A stretch of 64,000 nucleotides of DNA. Source: Periweissella cryptocerci. Lineage in GTDB: Bacteria > Bacillota > Bacilli > Lactobacillales > Lactobacillaceae. The position numbers and the translations under genes are program-made. The notes beneath the pieces were generated by a model. That model was not told the origin of the DNA. It did not search any database and was given only the letters and a program-made list of their open reading frames with translations. Where the stretch lies: positions 1,922,001 through 1,986,000 of the forward strand of contig NZ_CP037940.1 in assembly GCF_004358325.1 (NCBI RefSeq). The letters are read 5' to 3'. Every line of letters begins with the position of its first letter. The stretch's first letter is position 1. Positions 28,559 to 38,237 of the stretch are shown piece after piece.

Positions 28559-28966
28559 TTATGAGAACAAATCGAGTTCTTCTTGGTGATCGATTGGAAT
28601 AATGGCATCGCGGCCAGCTTTTCCGTGGACATAGCCATCGATTAGTTGGAAAATTTCATAGCGATCTTGATTATCAAGTGGTTCGTGGTTAAAAGTTAAC
28701 CGACTACCTGATAAGAAGAGCATCGCAATATCAATTTCCTCGTGATCGATTTTACCAACTAGATAGTCTAGTGAAACGTTAAAGTATTCAGCTAACTTAC
28801 GGACTTCAATATAGGAAGGAGTTCGGATACCACGTTCCCAGTTACCAATCTGCGATGAGGTATTAGGCTTTTCGTCTGAAGTAAGCTGTTCATTTAAAGC
28901 CTCGGCAAGGACTTCTAAAGTAATATGCCGTCCACGGCGCAAGGCGCGTAGTCGTTCTGGGAACAT
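28559..28966 (-). CDS. XRE-family transcriptional regulator
   Basis: 135 aa. N-terminal Cro/CI helix-turn-helix (residues about 5-70: LRALRRGRHITLEVLAEALN, then SSQIGNWERG) with the typical YFNVSLDYLVG end. The C-terminal half lacks a known ligand domain. Ribosome site GGAGG. It sits between pepF and the methyltransferase, probably in one transcript. Confidence 0.88.
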   Translation of the reverse strand: MFPERLRALRRGRHITLEVLAEALNEQLTSDEKPNTSSQIGNWERGIRTPSYIEVRKLAEYFNVSLDYLVGKIDHEEIDIAMLFLSGSRLTFNHEPLDNQDRYEIFQLIDGYVHGKAGRDAIIPIDHQEELDLFS

Positions 28967-28990
28967 AGTGAACCTCCTAATGATTGTTGG

Positions 28991-30799
28991 TTATTTTACA
29001 AATTGCTCAGTGACATCTAAGAAGTCTTGGACGTCCTTAGCGACTAAGTCAGCACCAGCTTGCCAGAAATCTGGCTTGGTTAAGTCAACGCCGAGGTGCT
29101 TTTGGGCAAGGTCTTCGGTTGACATGTTGGCAGTATCTCGAAGCAAGGCGATGTATTGATCTTCAAAGTTTTCGGTCTTTTGTGCCTGAGCATAAATTCC
29201 TAAACTAAATAAGAACCCGAATGTGTAAGGGAAGTTATAGAAAGGTACATCATCAATGTAGAAGTGCAATTTACTTGCCCAGAAGTGTGGGTGCAATTTG
29301 TCGAGCGCGCCATCAAAGGCTTCTTCTTGGGCTTCGGTCATTAATTGATTTAATTCAGCTGGGGTGACCAGCTTTTGTTGGCGTAATTTGTAGAATTTAT
29401 TTTCAAACAAGTAACGCGCATGAATATTCATCATCATTGCGACGGGGTTGTTTAGCTTGGCGTCTAACAAAGTAACGCGTTCAGCATCTGAAGTTGCGGC
29501 TTGCAGTTTAGCATCATTTACCACGAGTTCGGCAAATGTTGATGCAGTTTCGGCGACGTTCATCGCATAGCCACCACGCCAAAATGGTAAGTCAGTTAAG
29601 ACTGAAGTGTGGAATGAGTGACCAAGTTCATGGGCAATCGTTGAGGCATCATTTGGCGAACCAGTGAACGTTAAGAAAATCCGTGATTCGCCAAGTTCAG
29701 GGACCGCTTCCATATAACCACCGGGTTGTTTTCCGGGGCGGTTTTCTGATTCAATCCAGTTGTTTTCAAAGGCCCGCTTAGCTAAAGCGGCCATTTTAGG
29801 TGAGAATTTGGCGAAATTAGCCATGATGAATTCAGCGGCATCGTCGTAGCTCAAGTCCTTAGCTTCAAAGTCACCAGCATGGATGGGCGCGTAAATATCT
29901 TGGAATCCGAGCGCTTCTTTACCCATGAGTTGGGCTTTCCGTACGAAATATTTTTTCAACATTTCTTTGTTCTTAGAAACAGTATCCCACATCGCGTCCA
30001 ACGTTGCTTGGCTCATCCGGTTTAAGTGTAATGGTAATTTCAAGTAGTCTTTAGTGCCGTGAGCTTTGTAGTTAGTCAAACGGAAGCCAGCAAGGTGGTT
30101 CAATGTATCGCCCACTAAGCCTTCCGCATCGCCCCACATTTTTTCGTAACCGGCGAGTAAGTTTTCACGAACTTTGGCATCGGGATAACCTTCTAAGTGG
30201 TTTAACGCTTGCCCAGCTGAAATGGTTGTCGTAACCCCATTTTCATCAGTGAAAGGCATACTTAAGCCAGCAGCAATTGTGTCATAGTGGGAACTCCAAG
30301 CTGAGTAACCATCAAGTTCGAGTTGCGTAATCAAGTTTTCAGTGGCGTCATCGAGGAGTTCACCGGCTTCTTGGCGCATTTCGTTCAAGTTGAAAACAAT
30401 TTCCTTTAACGCTGGAATCGCAATAATGGCCGCCCAATTGGTGGCGTCGATGTTGGCTAGCAGCTTTTTGAATTTTGCTGAAGGATCAGCGTATTGCGCT
30501 TTTAAGTTATCGACTTCGGCATTTTTAGCGGTTAAATTTGTGTTTGAGAAATCATCAGAAATCAACGCACTCACGAAGACTGATACTTGTAATAAGCCGG
30601 CTTCGATAGTTTGGGCTTCGTTAGTTAACGCAACGAAGGTGGCAAATGCTGGTGCGTCAGCTGTGACATCAAAATTTTGAATGGTTGTGCTAAAATCTTG
30701 AATTTGCAGCGCAATTAAGCTCATTTTATCTGCAAGTTGGGGTGAATCAACACCGCCAGGGAAAATGCTGTCAAGATCCCAGTTTTGTGAGTAGGTCAT
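28991..30799 (-). CDS. pepF: Oligoendopeptidase F-type metallopeptidase (M3 family)
   Basis: Cytoplasmic zinc peptidase cutting medium-length oligopeptides. 602 aa, with the M3 zinc motif in TIAHELGHSFHT and downstream glutamate region MNVAETASTFAE. The N-terminus YSQNWDLDSIFPGG is typical of the PepF/M3B branch. The start at 30799 is chosen because GGAGG lies 8 nt upstream; an earlier in-frame ATG overlaps that ribosome site. Confidence 0.93.
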   Translation of the reverse strand: MTYSQNWDLDSIFPGGVDSPQLADKMSLIALQIQDFSTTIQNFDVTADAPAFATFVALTNEAQTIEAGLLQVSVFVSALISDDFSNTNLTAKNAEVDNLKAQYADPSAKFKKLLANIDATNWAAIIAIPALKEIVFNLNEMRQEAGELLDDATENLITQLELDGYSAWSSHYDTIAAGLSMPFTDENGVTTTISAGQALNHLEGYPDAKVRENLLAGYEKMWGDAEGLVGDTLNHLAGFRLTNYKAHGTKDYLKLPLHLNRMSQATLDAMWDTVSKNKEMLKKYFVRKAQLMGKEALGFQDIYAPIHAGDFEAKDLSYDDAAEFIMANFAKFSPKMAALAKRAFENNWIESENRPGKQPGGYMEAVPELGESRIFLTFTGSPNDASTIAHELGHSFHTSVLTDLPFWRGGYAMNVAETASTFAELVVNDAKLQAATSDAERVTLLDAKLNNPVAMMMNIHARYLFENKFYKLRQQKLVTPAELNQLMTEAQEEAFDGALDKLHPHFWASKLHFYIDDVPFYNFPYTFGFLFSLGIYAQAQKTENFEDQYIALLRDTANMSTEDLAQKHLGVDLTKPDFWQAGADLVAKDVQDFLDVTEQFVK

Positions 30800-31078
30800 G
30801 TATGGTTCCTCCATCGTATATATAAGTATTATTATAACATTTTAATATTATTAAGGCTTGGGAAAACATGGCGCTAATAAACGAATAGTGGTAGAATTAT
30901 CCATTATATTGTTAATGGTGTTAATTAGTTAGCGTGCATGGATTTAATAATTAGTAGCTTTGATAGTTTACAGGGAAGGCTACTACCACTGCGTACCGGT
31001 AAATCACTTGGTGCACCACGGAATTAGCAGCAATTAAATAACAAAAACATAGAAATTATTGAAGTGAGGATAGAGATT
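30800..31078. other. Divergent gap with a MITE half-remnant
   Basis: Holds the divergent promoters of pepF and the hydrolase. At 30986-31022 there is a piece (CCACTGCGTACCGG, then ATCACTTGGTGCACCACG) matching the left interior of the type A MITE without its ends. Confidence 0.4.
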
Positions 31079-32032
31079 GTGGCTAAGGGAAAAAAGAAGA
31101 TGCGCACTGGTAAAAAGGTTTGTATTTGGATAGCAAGTATTGTTGGTGTTTTGGTCGTTATTTTATTTGCGGCGGGGATGTATTTCTTCCATGTGGCTGA
31201 AGTCCGGGCACCAAAGTCATTTATTAATAGTACGCCAATGGCTAAGTCTAACCCTGCCTATGCGTATCGGGAATCATTTTCAAAACTTAAGAAGCAAACT
31301 TGGTACCAAACGACACCAGGTGGTTTGAAGTTGGATGCTTGGTATGTGCCAGCTGCTAAGACGACGAATAAAACGGCCGTGATTGCTCATGGATTTGACG
31401 GAAATAAGGAAAAGATGGCCGAATACGGGGAAATGTTCCACCGTCTCGGTTACAACGTCTTAATCCCAGATGATCGGGCTGCCGGTGCTTCGCAAGGTAA
31501 CTTGATTGGCTATGGCTGGACTGACCGTAAAGATTACGTTCGCTGGATTAACCAAGTTATCCAAAAGAATGGAGATTCGAATATTATTATGTTTGGGGTC
31601 TCAATGGGTGGGGCAACCACGATGATGACGTCTGGTGAAAAGCTGCCAAGTAACGTGAAAGCGTTCATTGAAGATTGTGGTTACGACAACGTCTACAACG
31701 AAACGGCGTACCAAGCTGGGGAATTATACAACTTACCTGGGTTCCCATTGGTAAACATTGTATCCGCAATTTCAAAGGTGCGCGCTGGGTACAGTTACTT
31801 TGAAGCTAGTTCCGTTAAGCAATTACACAAAAATAAGCGCCCAATGTTCTTTATTCATGGGGCAAAAGATGATTTTGTGCCAACTAAGATGGTTTACAAA
31901 AACTACGCTGCCACTAAGGGACCTAAGGAATTATGGATTGTGAAGGGTGCAAAACACGCGAAGTCATTTGAAACTAATCCCGCGGTTTACCAAGCCAAAG
32001 TAGCTACCTTCTTGGCAAAGTACGATAAATAA
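31079..32032 (+). CDS. Membrane-anchored alpha/beta hydrolase
   Basis: 317 aa. A basic N-terminus and one helix (about residues 10-32) form a signal anchor, so the catalytic domain is likely outside the membrane. Nucleophile FGVSMGG (about residue 180), acid GAKDDFVP, histidine GAKHAKS. The pattern resembles lactobacillus surface serine hydrolases related to acyl-peptide or lipase families; substrate unknown. GTG start at 31079, with GTGAGGAT upstream. Confidence 0.82.
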   Translation: MAKGKKKMRTGKKVCIWIASIVGVLVVILFAAGMYFFHVAEVRAPKSFINSTPMAKSNPAYAYRESFSKLKKQTWYQTTPGGLKLDAWYVPAAKTTNKTAVIAHGFDGNKEKMAEYGEMFHRLGYNVLIPDDRAAGASQGNLIGYGWTDRKDYVRWINQVIQKNGDSNIIMFGVSMGGATTMMTSGEKLPSNVKAFIEDCGYDNVYNETAYQAGELYNLPGFPLVNIVSAISKVRAGYSYFEASSVKQLHKNKRPMFFIHGAKDDFVPTKMVYKNYAATKGPKELWIVKGAKHAKSFETNPAVYQAKVATFLAKYDK

Positions 32033-32070
32033 GTGCTGACAAATTTAAATGTAGTAAGTGAATAACGTGA

Positions 32071-32106
32071 AGCTCGGCAGATAATTAAAATCTGCCGAGC
32101 TTTTTC
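32071..32106 (+). terminator. Terminator of the membrane-anchored hydrolase
   Basis: AGCTCGGCAGAT/ATCTGCCGAGCT perfect 12-bp stem, then T-run. Confidence 0.9.
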
Positions 32107-32212
32107 ACAGTTTAGGCAAAATTGTTCATTAGAATAGCAAAAGGTGAAATTCACGGGACTAGCAAAATTGCTGTCAATTGAGAATTTTAGGAAGTGATGG
32201 AGGAGTAAATAC

Positions 32213-33616
32213 TTGGCGCAGACAGAAAAAAATGTTCCGAAAGTTAAAGTCCCACGGCAAGTTATCTTAGCCATCGTCGCAACCGGCATCATGTCGTTTG
32301 CGGGAATTATGAGTGGCACATCAATGAATGTGACTTTTCCGACAATTATGGAAGAGTTTCAGATCAATATTGCCACGGTGCAATGGGTGACGACCGCTTA
32401 TTTATTAGCCGTGTCACTAATTATGACGACTTCGGCATATTTCAAAGCCATTTTAGCGCCGCGAAAAATATTCATTATGGGATTTATTGCTTTTCTGCTG
32501 GGGGTTTGCACCTCAGCATTGGCGCCAACGTTTGCTATTTTATTGGTTGGACGGATTATTGCAGGTGTCGGAACTGGGTTATTAATGCCGTTGATGTTCA
32601 ATATTATTTTGACGGGTGTGCCACTAAGCCGGATTGGAACATTTATGGGGATTGGCTCAATGATTCTGCAGATGGCACCGGCATTTGGTCCGACCGTTAG
32701 TGGAACCATGACATATTATGCTAATTGGCGCTATATCTTCTGGGTATTAATTCCAGTTGCTTTGATTGCTTTTGTCATTGGCTTACGCAACATTGCGACT
32801 ACGCAGCCTAAAATTGCTAAGCCAGTCCAGTTCGATTTCTTACGTTTTGGGCTACTAGGTGGAACGTACTTCGCTTTGTTGTATGGTCTCGCTTCAATTG
32901 GTGAATATGGTGGGATTGGGATCCAATTTATTGTGCCACTCCTGATTGCAATTGGTTTAATGACGATATTTATTAAGCGCTCGCAAGTGGCAACGAAGAT
33001 GTTTTTGAATGTACAAGTATTTAAGCATAAGGCTTTTATTTACAGCCTTTTGATTTATATGGTCATTCAGTTTTCTAATCTGGGCCTAAATTTCATGCTA
33101 CCAAACTTTGGTATTATCGCTTTAGGGATGTCAGTATTATTTGCAGGCTTAATGTTATTGCCGGGGAGTTTGATTGGTGCCTTGGTTGCGCCAGCTTTTG
33201 GACGGATGTTAGATACACTTGGTGCACGTAAGCCACTCTATCTAGGTAATGGGATTTTTACAGTGACCTTCGCCTTGTTTGTGTTATTGGGTAATTATAT
33301 GTCTGCTGGGGTAATTACAATCTTGTATCTCATGTTTACGTTGGGACGTAGTATGATATTTGGTAATTCAATGGCCAATGGCTTGCGCCAATTACCAGCA
33401 GAAATCCGACCAGACGGCAATGCAATTTTTAATACCGCACAGCAAATTGCCGGTGCACTGGGTACAACGGTAATGTCATTATTCATGACGACAGGGAGTG
33501 GCGCACCAGATACGGTGGCGTATTTTGGGAGCGTCAAAGCCTGGATGTTCTTAATGTGTCTTGGCTTAGTGAATTTTGTCTTCTTGAGTAAGATTTTTAA
33601 ATATTCAAATAAGTGA
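32213..33616 (+). CDS. MFS multidrug exporter, DHA2 family (copy 1)
   Basis: 467 aa, about 14 helices. TSMNVTFPTIMEEFQINIATVQWVTTAYLLA is the DHA2 motif D1 region and GRIIAGVGTGLLMPL is motif C-like. Drug:proton antiport is the family role; substrate unknown. TTG start, placed by GGAGGAG 8 nt upstream. Closely similar to the next plus-strand exporter at 34612. Confidence 0.88.
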   Translation: MAQTEKNVPKVKVPRQVILAIVATGIMSFAGIMSGTSMNVTFPTIMEEFQINIATVQWVTTAYLLAVSLIMTTSAYFKAILAPRKIFIMGFIAFLLGVCTSALAPTFAILLVGRIIAGVGTGLLMPLMFNIILTGVPLSRIGTFMGIGSMILQMAPAFGPTVSGTMTYYANWRYIFWVLIPVALIAFVIGLRNIATTQPKIAKPVQFDFLRFGLLGGTYFALLYGLASIGEYGGIGIQFIVPLLIAIGLMTIFIKRSQVATKMFLNVQVFKHKAFIYSLLIYMVIQFSNLGLNFMLPNFGIIALGMSVLFAGLMLLPGSLIGALVAPAFGRMLDTLGARKPLYLGNGIFTVTFALFVLLGNYMSAGVITILYLMFTLGRSMIFGNSMANGLRQLPAEIRPDGNAIFNTAQQIAGALGTTVMSLFMTTGSGAPDTVAYFGSVKAWMFLMCLGLVNFVFLSKIFKYSNK

Positions 33617-33642
33617 GCTAGGACTATTGATGATTGCGTGGC

Positions 33643-33673
33643 CAATCACGAATATCTTTTTCTTCGTGATTAG
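33643..33673 (+). terminator. Hairpin after DHA2 exporter 1
   Basis: CAATCACGAA/TTCGTGATTAG stem with a T-rich loop. Only a short T-run follows, so termination is moderate. MITE 9 lies 24 nt further on. Confidence 0.5.
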
Positions 33674-33696
33674 CTTTATTCCAAGTAAGAATAATT

Positions 33697-34438
33697 GGCT
33701 CAATTTCGTCTGACGTGGAATTTATAAAATGTGATGAGATGTATGATGCCACTGCGTGCCTGAAAATCACATTGTGCACCGAGATGGAAGCACATGCCCA
33801 AGCCACGTGCTTATGCCTGAGGTACGGCAACGCAAAACATTCCAGCAGTTTGTTTTCAACAAACAACTGAATCTAATCAAAAACCGATTAGATTAGCCTT
33901 CCAGGCTGAATGTCTGTCTTGGGCAATTCGGGATAGCTGGCAGTCTAATGGCTAAAGCCAAAAGACTGCTCACATTTGTAGCTACGCTGGACAAATAAGG
34001 CCCGGTCGGCTCTACCCTCAGCGACAAACCTGACACATGGTGTCACGTCCCATTTCGGTGTAAAGCCTGGCGGCCACAATGTGATTTTCAGTCACTCCGC
34101 TAGATAAGCGTTGAACTATTGATTACCGCTAAACTTGCAGCGATAAGGATTACGGGGATACTGCTAGTCAGACTGCCTGCTCAAACTAACGAAGAGGCTG
34201 GAAACAGGCTGGACTTTAGCTCGCACCGTGATGGCATAATCAGTAACGGGTTTCGTTACTGATTATGGATTTGTGAAGATGGTTACCGCGTTAGCGAACC
34301 AAGCTTCGCAAACATTTGAAGACCGCACTGTGGCTTCAAATGCTTGTCTTCCATCACGGTGTCCAGACTGGTTCCAGCCTCGTAGTGGAAATCAATCTGA
34401 GACACATATCCAAATTCCACGCTAGAAAAATTTTAGCC
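33697..34438 (+). mobile_element. MITE copy 9 (type B, 742 bp, largest copy)
   Basis: Perfect 8-bp target duplication GAATAATT on both sides (33689-33696, 34439-34446). Ends GGCTCAATTTCG and AAATTTTAGCC, with inner TGACGTGGAATTT and AAATTCCACGCT. Relative to copy 3, about 110 nt of extra hairpin-rich DNA replace the loop of the first module (about 33805-33918). The second-module palindrome is intact. Confidence 0.88.
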
Positions 34439-34611
34439 GAATAATTAAATAAGTATGTTAGCTGGAGCTAGGACTAAATTTGTCTTAGCTCTTTTTAATG
34501 CAGTCAAGGTATTGCGGATTTTATAGGAGAAGCATGTAAAATATTTCAGCGTGTTAAAGAAATATGTTAAAGTGAAAAGATAATATTTTAATCAAAAAGG
34601 GGATGAGTACA

Positions 34612-36030
34612 TTGGCAAGTAACCAATTTAACGATGAAAAAGTTCCAACCCGCGTAATCCTGGCAATCGCTGGTGCCGGCGTGTTATCGTTCACGGGGAT
34701 TCTTAGTGAAACATCATTGAACGTGACATTTCCTCACTTGATGCACGAATTTGGGGTCAACATTGCGATGGTGCAATGGGTAACGACGGCCTATCTGTTG
34801 GCAGTGTCCTTAGTGATGACAACTTCGGCTTTCTTCAAAGCAACGCTCTCATCACGCCGGATCTTCTTGATGGGCTTTATTTCCTTTATTGCTGGTGTGT
34901 TTATTTCAGCTTTAGCACCGACATTTCCGATTTTGATTCTGGGACGGTTGGCGTCCGGTGTTGGGACGGGGTTCTTGATGCCGTTAATGTTTAATATCAT
35001 CTTAACGAGTGTGCCTATCCGCCGAATTGGGACTTACATGGGAATCGGTGCGATGATTTCGTCAATGGCTCCAGCATTTGGCCCGACTTTTGGTGGGACG
35101 ATGGCGTACTACTCTAACTGGCGTTATATTTTCTGGATTTTGGTGCCAATTGCGTTAATTGCGTTTGCGATTGGGATTAAAAACATTTCAAATACGAAAC
35201 CAGCTAGTACCAAGCCATTGCAGTTCGACTTTACCCGGTTTGGCCTGCTTGGGGCGACTTATTTCTTGATTTTATACGGTCTGGCATCAGTTGGCGCCGA
35301 AGGTAAAGTTGGTGTGCAATTTTTTGTCCCATTAGGAATTGCGTTAGTGTTAATTGCAATTTTTATTCGCTTATCGCAAACGGCAACGCGGATGTTCTTG
35401 AATATTCGGATTTTCAAAAATAAAGCGTTTGTGTACAGTGTCATTATTTATATGATTGTGCAATTTTCTAACTTGGGAATGAACTTCATGCTACCAAACT
35501 TTGGGCAAATCGTGCTTGGTGCGACGTCGTTGTTTGCGGGGCTAATGTTGTTTCCCGGTAGTGTGGTCGGTGCAGTGGCAAACCCATTGTTTGGCCGCAT
35601 GCTAGATAAGATGGGACCCAAAAAACCGTTGTATCTTGGTAATACGATTTTCACAGTGTTACTGATTGCTTTTGCGTTAGCGGGTACACACTTATCGATT
35701 CTGTCAGTGATGGTCTTCTACCTACTCTTCACGATTGGCCGTAGTATGACTTACGGTAATGTGATGGCCAATGGGTTGCGTGAGATTCCTGCTGAATTAC
35801 GACCTGATGGAAATGCTATTTTTAATACTTTCCAACAAATCGCCGGTGCGTTAGGAACTACGGTGATGTCATTATTTATGACAATGGGACCGGGCAGTGA
35901 ACGAGTTAATGCGCAAGATGGTAGTATCCGGGCATGGATATTCTTAGCGTTGCTAGGGCTATTGAATTTCTGGTTATTAAGCCAAGTCTTCAAGCATGGT
36001 AACAATGAAATTCCAGCAACCGCCGAGTAA
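34612..36030 (+). CDS. MFS multidrug exporter, DHA2 family (copy 2)
   Basis: 472 aa, 14-helix DHA2 exporter, evident paralogue of the previous exporter (shared WRYIFW, MFNIILT, FSNLG and NFMLPNFG blocks). The ATG at 34603 touches its GGGG ribosome site. The TTG at 34612 has 9-nt spacing and matches the TTG start and N-terminus of copy 1, so I prefer TTG. Tandem duplication separated by MITE 9. The MITE is not obviously part of the duplication. Confidence 0.86.
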   Translation: MASNQFNDEKVPTRVILAIAGAGVLSFTGILSETSLNVTFPHLMHEFGVNIAMVQWVTTAYLLAVSLVMTTSAFFKATLSSRRIFLMGFISFIAGVFISALAPTFPILILGRLASGVGTGFLMPLMFNIILTSVPIRRIGTYMGIGAMISSMAPAFGPTFGGTMAYYSNWRYIFWILVPIALIAFAIGIKNISNTKPASTKPLQFDFTRFGLLGATYFLILYGLASVGAEGKVGVQFFVPLGIALVLIAIFIRLSQTATRMFLNIRIFKNKAFVYSVIIYMIVQFSNLGMNFMLPNFGQIVLGATSLFAGLMLFPGSVVGAVANPLFGRMLDKMGPKKPLYLGNTIFTVLLIAFALAGTHLSILSVMVFYLLFTIGRSMTYGNVMANGLREIPAELRPDGNAIFNTFQQIAGALGTTVMSLFMTMGPGSERVNAQDGSIRAWIFLALLGLLNFWLLSQVFKHGNNEIPATAE

Positions 36031-36048
36031 AAATACGAACAAAATAAA

Positions 36049-36249
36049 GGAAGTGGGGCAAAAGGTGATTTGCAACCTTGATATAATGAAACTTAATTCG
36101 TCAGCGATAGCGAGCGTGGTGATGAATTAAGTGAGTTATATCAACGGTTACAGCCTTTTGTCCCACGTTAATAAGCCGAATTTCTACCTTACTAAGATAA
36201 GGAGAAATTCGGCTTATTTTGCAGGCTGGACAATTTATGTCCCAGCCCC
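36049..36249 (+). mobile_element. IS1182-end-like MITE (type C1, about 201 bp)
   Basis: Left end GGAAGTGGGGCAAAAGG and right end ATGTCCCAGCCCC resemble the terminal repeats of the IS at 42439-44244. A long hairpin (about 36053-36163) pairs GGCAAAAGG with CCTTTTGTC, then TTGATATA with TATATCAA, and ACTTAATTC with GAATTAAGT. The type C hairpin (AAGCCGAATTTC...GAAATTCGGCTT) and a T-run follow. It probably also terminates the exporter transcript. Confidence 0.6.
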
Positions 36250-36286
36250 TTTTACTGTAGGAGCGATATTCAATTTTAGGTGGAGA

Positions 36287-36541
36287 CTAGGCTGCTACAC
36301 CGAGAAGCGAGCTATGTTCGGGAAAAGTTTGCCGGAACAAAGCGTTTAAGCTGTACATTTTACGCACACCATTAACACTGAGGCGGACATATAGGTAACC
36401 GCGCCCGTGGACTGTTGCACGTAGTGACTTGAACTTGCGGACATGGCCGCTTTCATCAACTGATTCTAAGCGAAATACTTCACCGGCAGGGTTCATGCCG
36501 TAGGTACCTTCAAATCCAGGAATAGTTCGTAATTTTGTCAT
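36287..36541 (-). CDS. Small NUMOD4/HNH-homing-endonuclease-like protein
   Basis: 84 aa. The N-terminus IPGFEGTYGMNPAGEVFRL matches the NUMOD4 DNA-binding motif. The segment HGRGYLYVRLSVNGVRKMYSLNALFRQTF resembles the part of HNH homing endonucleases that normally continues into the catalytic HNH centre, which is absent. It may be a decayed endonuclease or a small DNA-binding protein. Ribosome site CGGAGA; free-standing between two type C elements. Confidence 0.6.
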   Translation of the reverse strand: MTKLRTIPGFEGTYGMNPAGEVFRLESVDESGHVRKFKSLRATVHGRGYLYVRLSVNGVRKMYSLNALFRQTFPEHSSLLGVAA

Positions 36542-36685
36542 GTATTAGTCTCCGTAATCGATTTTGTTCGTGTGCAAGTGGTAAAACACGAATGATTTCT
36601 TAACCACAAGATTTATTATAAAGTAAATACGAACAATTGCAAGTGATGCGCCTAAAAAGATACATGTTTTACGTGAAATTAACAC

Positions 36686-36807
36686 TGAAGCGGGGCGAAA
36701 GGCGATTAGAAATCGATTGTTCGTAAATAGGCCTGATTTCTACCTTACACTACAATAAGGAGAAATCAGGCCTATTTTTCGAGCTGGATAATTTATGTCT
36801 CAGCTCG
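36686..36807 (+). mobile_element. IS1182-end-like MITE (type C2, about 122 bp)
   Basis: Left end GAAGCGGGGCGAAAGG, right end TTTATGTCTCAGCTCG. It contains the type C hairpin AGGCCTGATTTC...GAAATCAGGCCT and T-run. Outer stem bases differ from C1 but stay paired. It abuts the end of the minus-strand exporter. Confidence 0.55.
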
Positions 36808-36811
36808 ATTA

Positions 36812-38179
36812 TTATTTACCGGTTGCTTGTGCGCCGGCATCTTTTGGTAAGGTTAGTATTTCAAATAATGGGTATAACGAAATTACAGCGAGGATTAAAA
36901 ACGTCCATTTGAAAGCACTGGCGGTATTAAACAAATTGCCAAAACCAGCTAGTCCGGCTGCCGCAAAACCAATTCCGAGCGCCTGTGACAAATTCTGAGC
37001 TACCGATGAAAGAGTATTCGCAGAGTTTTTTTGCTCCCGCGATAGATCGGCAAAACTTAAGCCATTATAGGCGGTCAATGCTAATGAACGGCCAACCCCA
37101 GACACAAGGGCCGCAAACATAATCCAGAATGCGGGAGTGTTTGGGGTGACAAAGGCTAAGCCAATCGTGGCGAGAAAGGCCAAGCCTAACGCAATAACGA
37201 TTGCGCCACGATATGAGAACTTTTGAATAATTGGGGTAGTAAAGGGCTTGATACCAATGTTACCAACGAAGATGAACAGGACGTAGGTTCCAGCGCGGGC
37301 AGCTGACCAGTGGAATGAAGTCTGGAGCATTAACGTCAACATATATGGCAAGGCCCCAATTGTCATCCAAAAGATTGAACCACCGGTTTGAAAGACCCGA
37401 AAAGTTGGAATTTTGAGCGCTTCTAGTGAGAATAAGGGATGCTTAACACGTCCTAAATGGCGGAAGGCAAACATTCCAATTGCGATTGCCACGATGAAGA
37501 GAACGATAACTAGGGTTTTGGATACAGCAGCATTTGTAATCAATTCCGAAGCTATCAAAACACCAGCCGCCGCGAGCCCGACTAGAATAAATCCCAAGGC
37601 ATCAAAAGGTGCCGGCTTTGGTGATTGGTCATCGACAATTGTTTTACGACCAATCAAAATAATTGCGATACCGATGGGCACGTTGATTAAGAATATCCAA
37701 TGCCAAGTTGTATAAGTTACGATGAGGCCACCAAGTAATGGGGCGATAACTGGTGCCATGAGTGCCGGCCATACTAAAAACGAAATCATCTTCAAGAGGT
37801 CGCGGGGTTCGGTTTGTTCGAGCACGATTAAACGCCCAACGGGAACCATCATGGCACCCGCGATACCTTGAAAGATCCGCATTGTTAGTAAGAAACCAAA
37901 ACTTGGGCTTAAGGCGCTTAATAGGGAGCTAATCGCAAAGATACCAACGGCCGTAATAAAGAGGCGTTTTCGTTGCCAGATAGTCGCAAGCCACCCACTC
38001 AAAGGAATGAAGATGGCGACGGCGAGCATATAGGTACTAACTAATAAACTGGTGGTACTACTTGCAACGTGAAAGTCACGACTAAGAGTTGGTAAGGCAG
38101 TCGTAATAATAGTTCCATCAAGAACTTCCATGAAAAGGCTCGCAGCAATCACGAGGGCAGTTTTGATTCGAGAGGGCAT
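36812..38179 (-). CDS. MFS multidrug exporter, DHA2/EmrB-like (copy 3)
   Basis: 455 aa, 14 predicted helices. MEVLDGTIITTALPTL is the classical DHA2 motif D1; GWLATIWQRKRLF is motif A. Only distantly related to the two exporters upstream. Ribosome site GAGGTAA. Family role is proton-coupled drug export; substrate unknown. Confidence 0.88.
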   Translation of the reverse strand: MPSRIKTALVIAASLFMEVLDGTIITTALPTLSRDFHVASSTTSLLVSTYMLAVAIFIPLSGWLATIWQRKRLFITAVGIFAISSLLSALSPSFGFLLTMRIFQGIAGAMMVPVGRLIVLEQTEPRDLLKMISFLVWPALMAPVIAPLLGGLIVTYTTWHWIFLINVPIGIAIILIGRKTIVDDQSPKPAPFDALGFILVGLAAAGVLIASELITNAAVSKTLVIVLFIVAIAIGMFAFRHLGRVKHPLFSLEALKIPTFRVFQTGGSIFWMTIGALPYMLTLMLQTSFHWSAARAGTYVLFIFVGNIGIKPFTTPIIQKFSYRGAIVIALGLAFLATIGLAFVTPNTPAFWIMFAALVSGVGRSLALTAYNGLSFADLSREQKNSANTLSSVAQNLSQALGIGFAAAGLAGFGNLFNTASAFKWTFLILAVISLYPLFEILTLPKDAGAQATGK

Positions 38180-38237
38180 GATTTATTACCTCGATTTAAT
38201 GAAAAGAACTTACCATTTTTGGCAAGTTCCAGCAATG

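Noticed and set aside
36287..36541. Active HNH endonuclease
   Set aside because: The HNH catalytic residues are absent in the 84-aa product and in the sequence after it.
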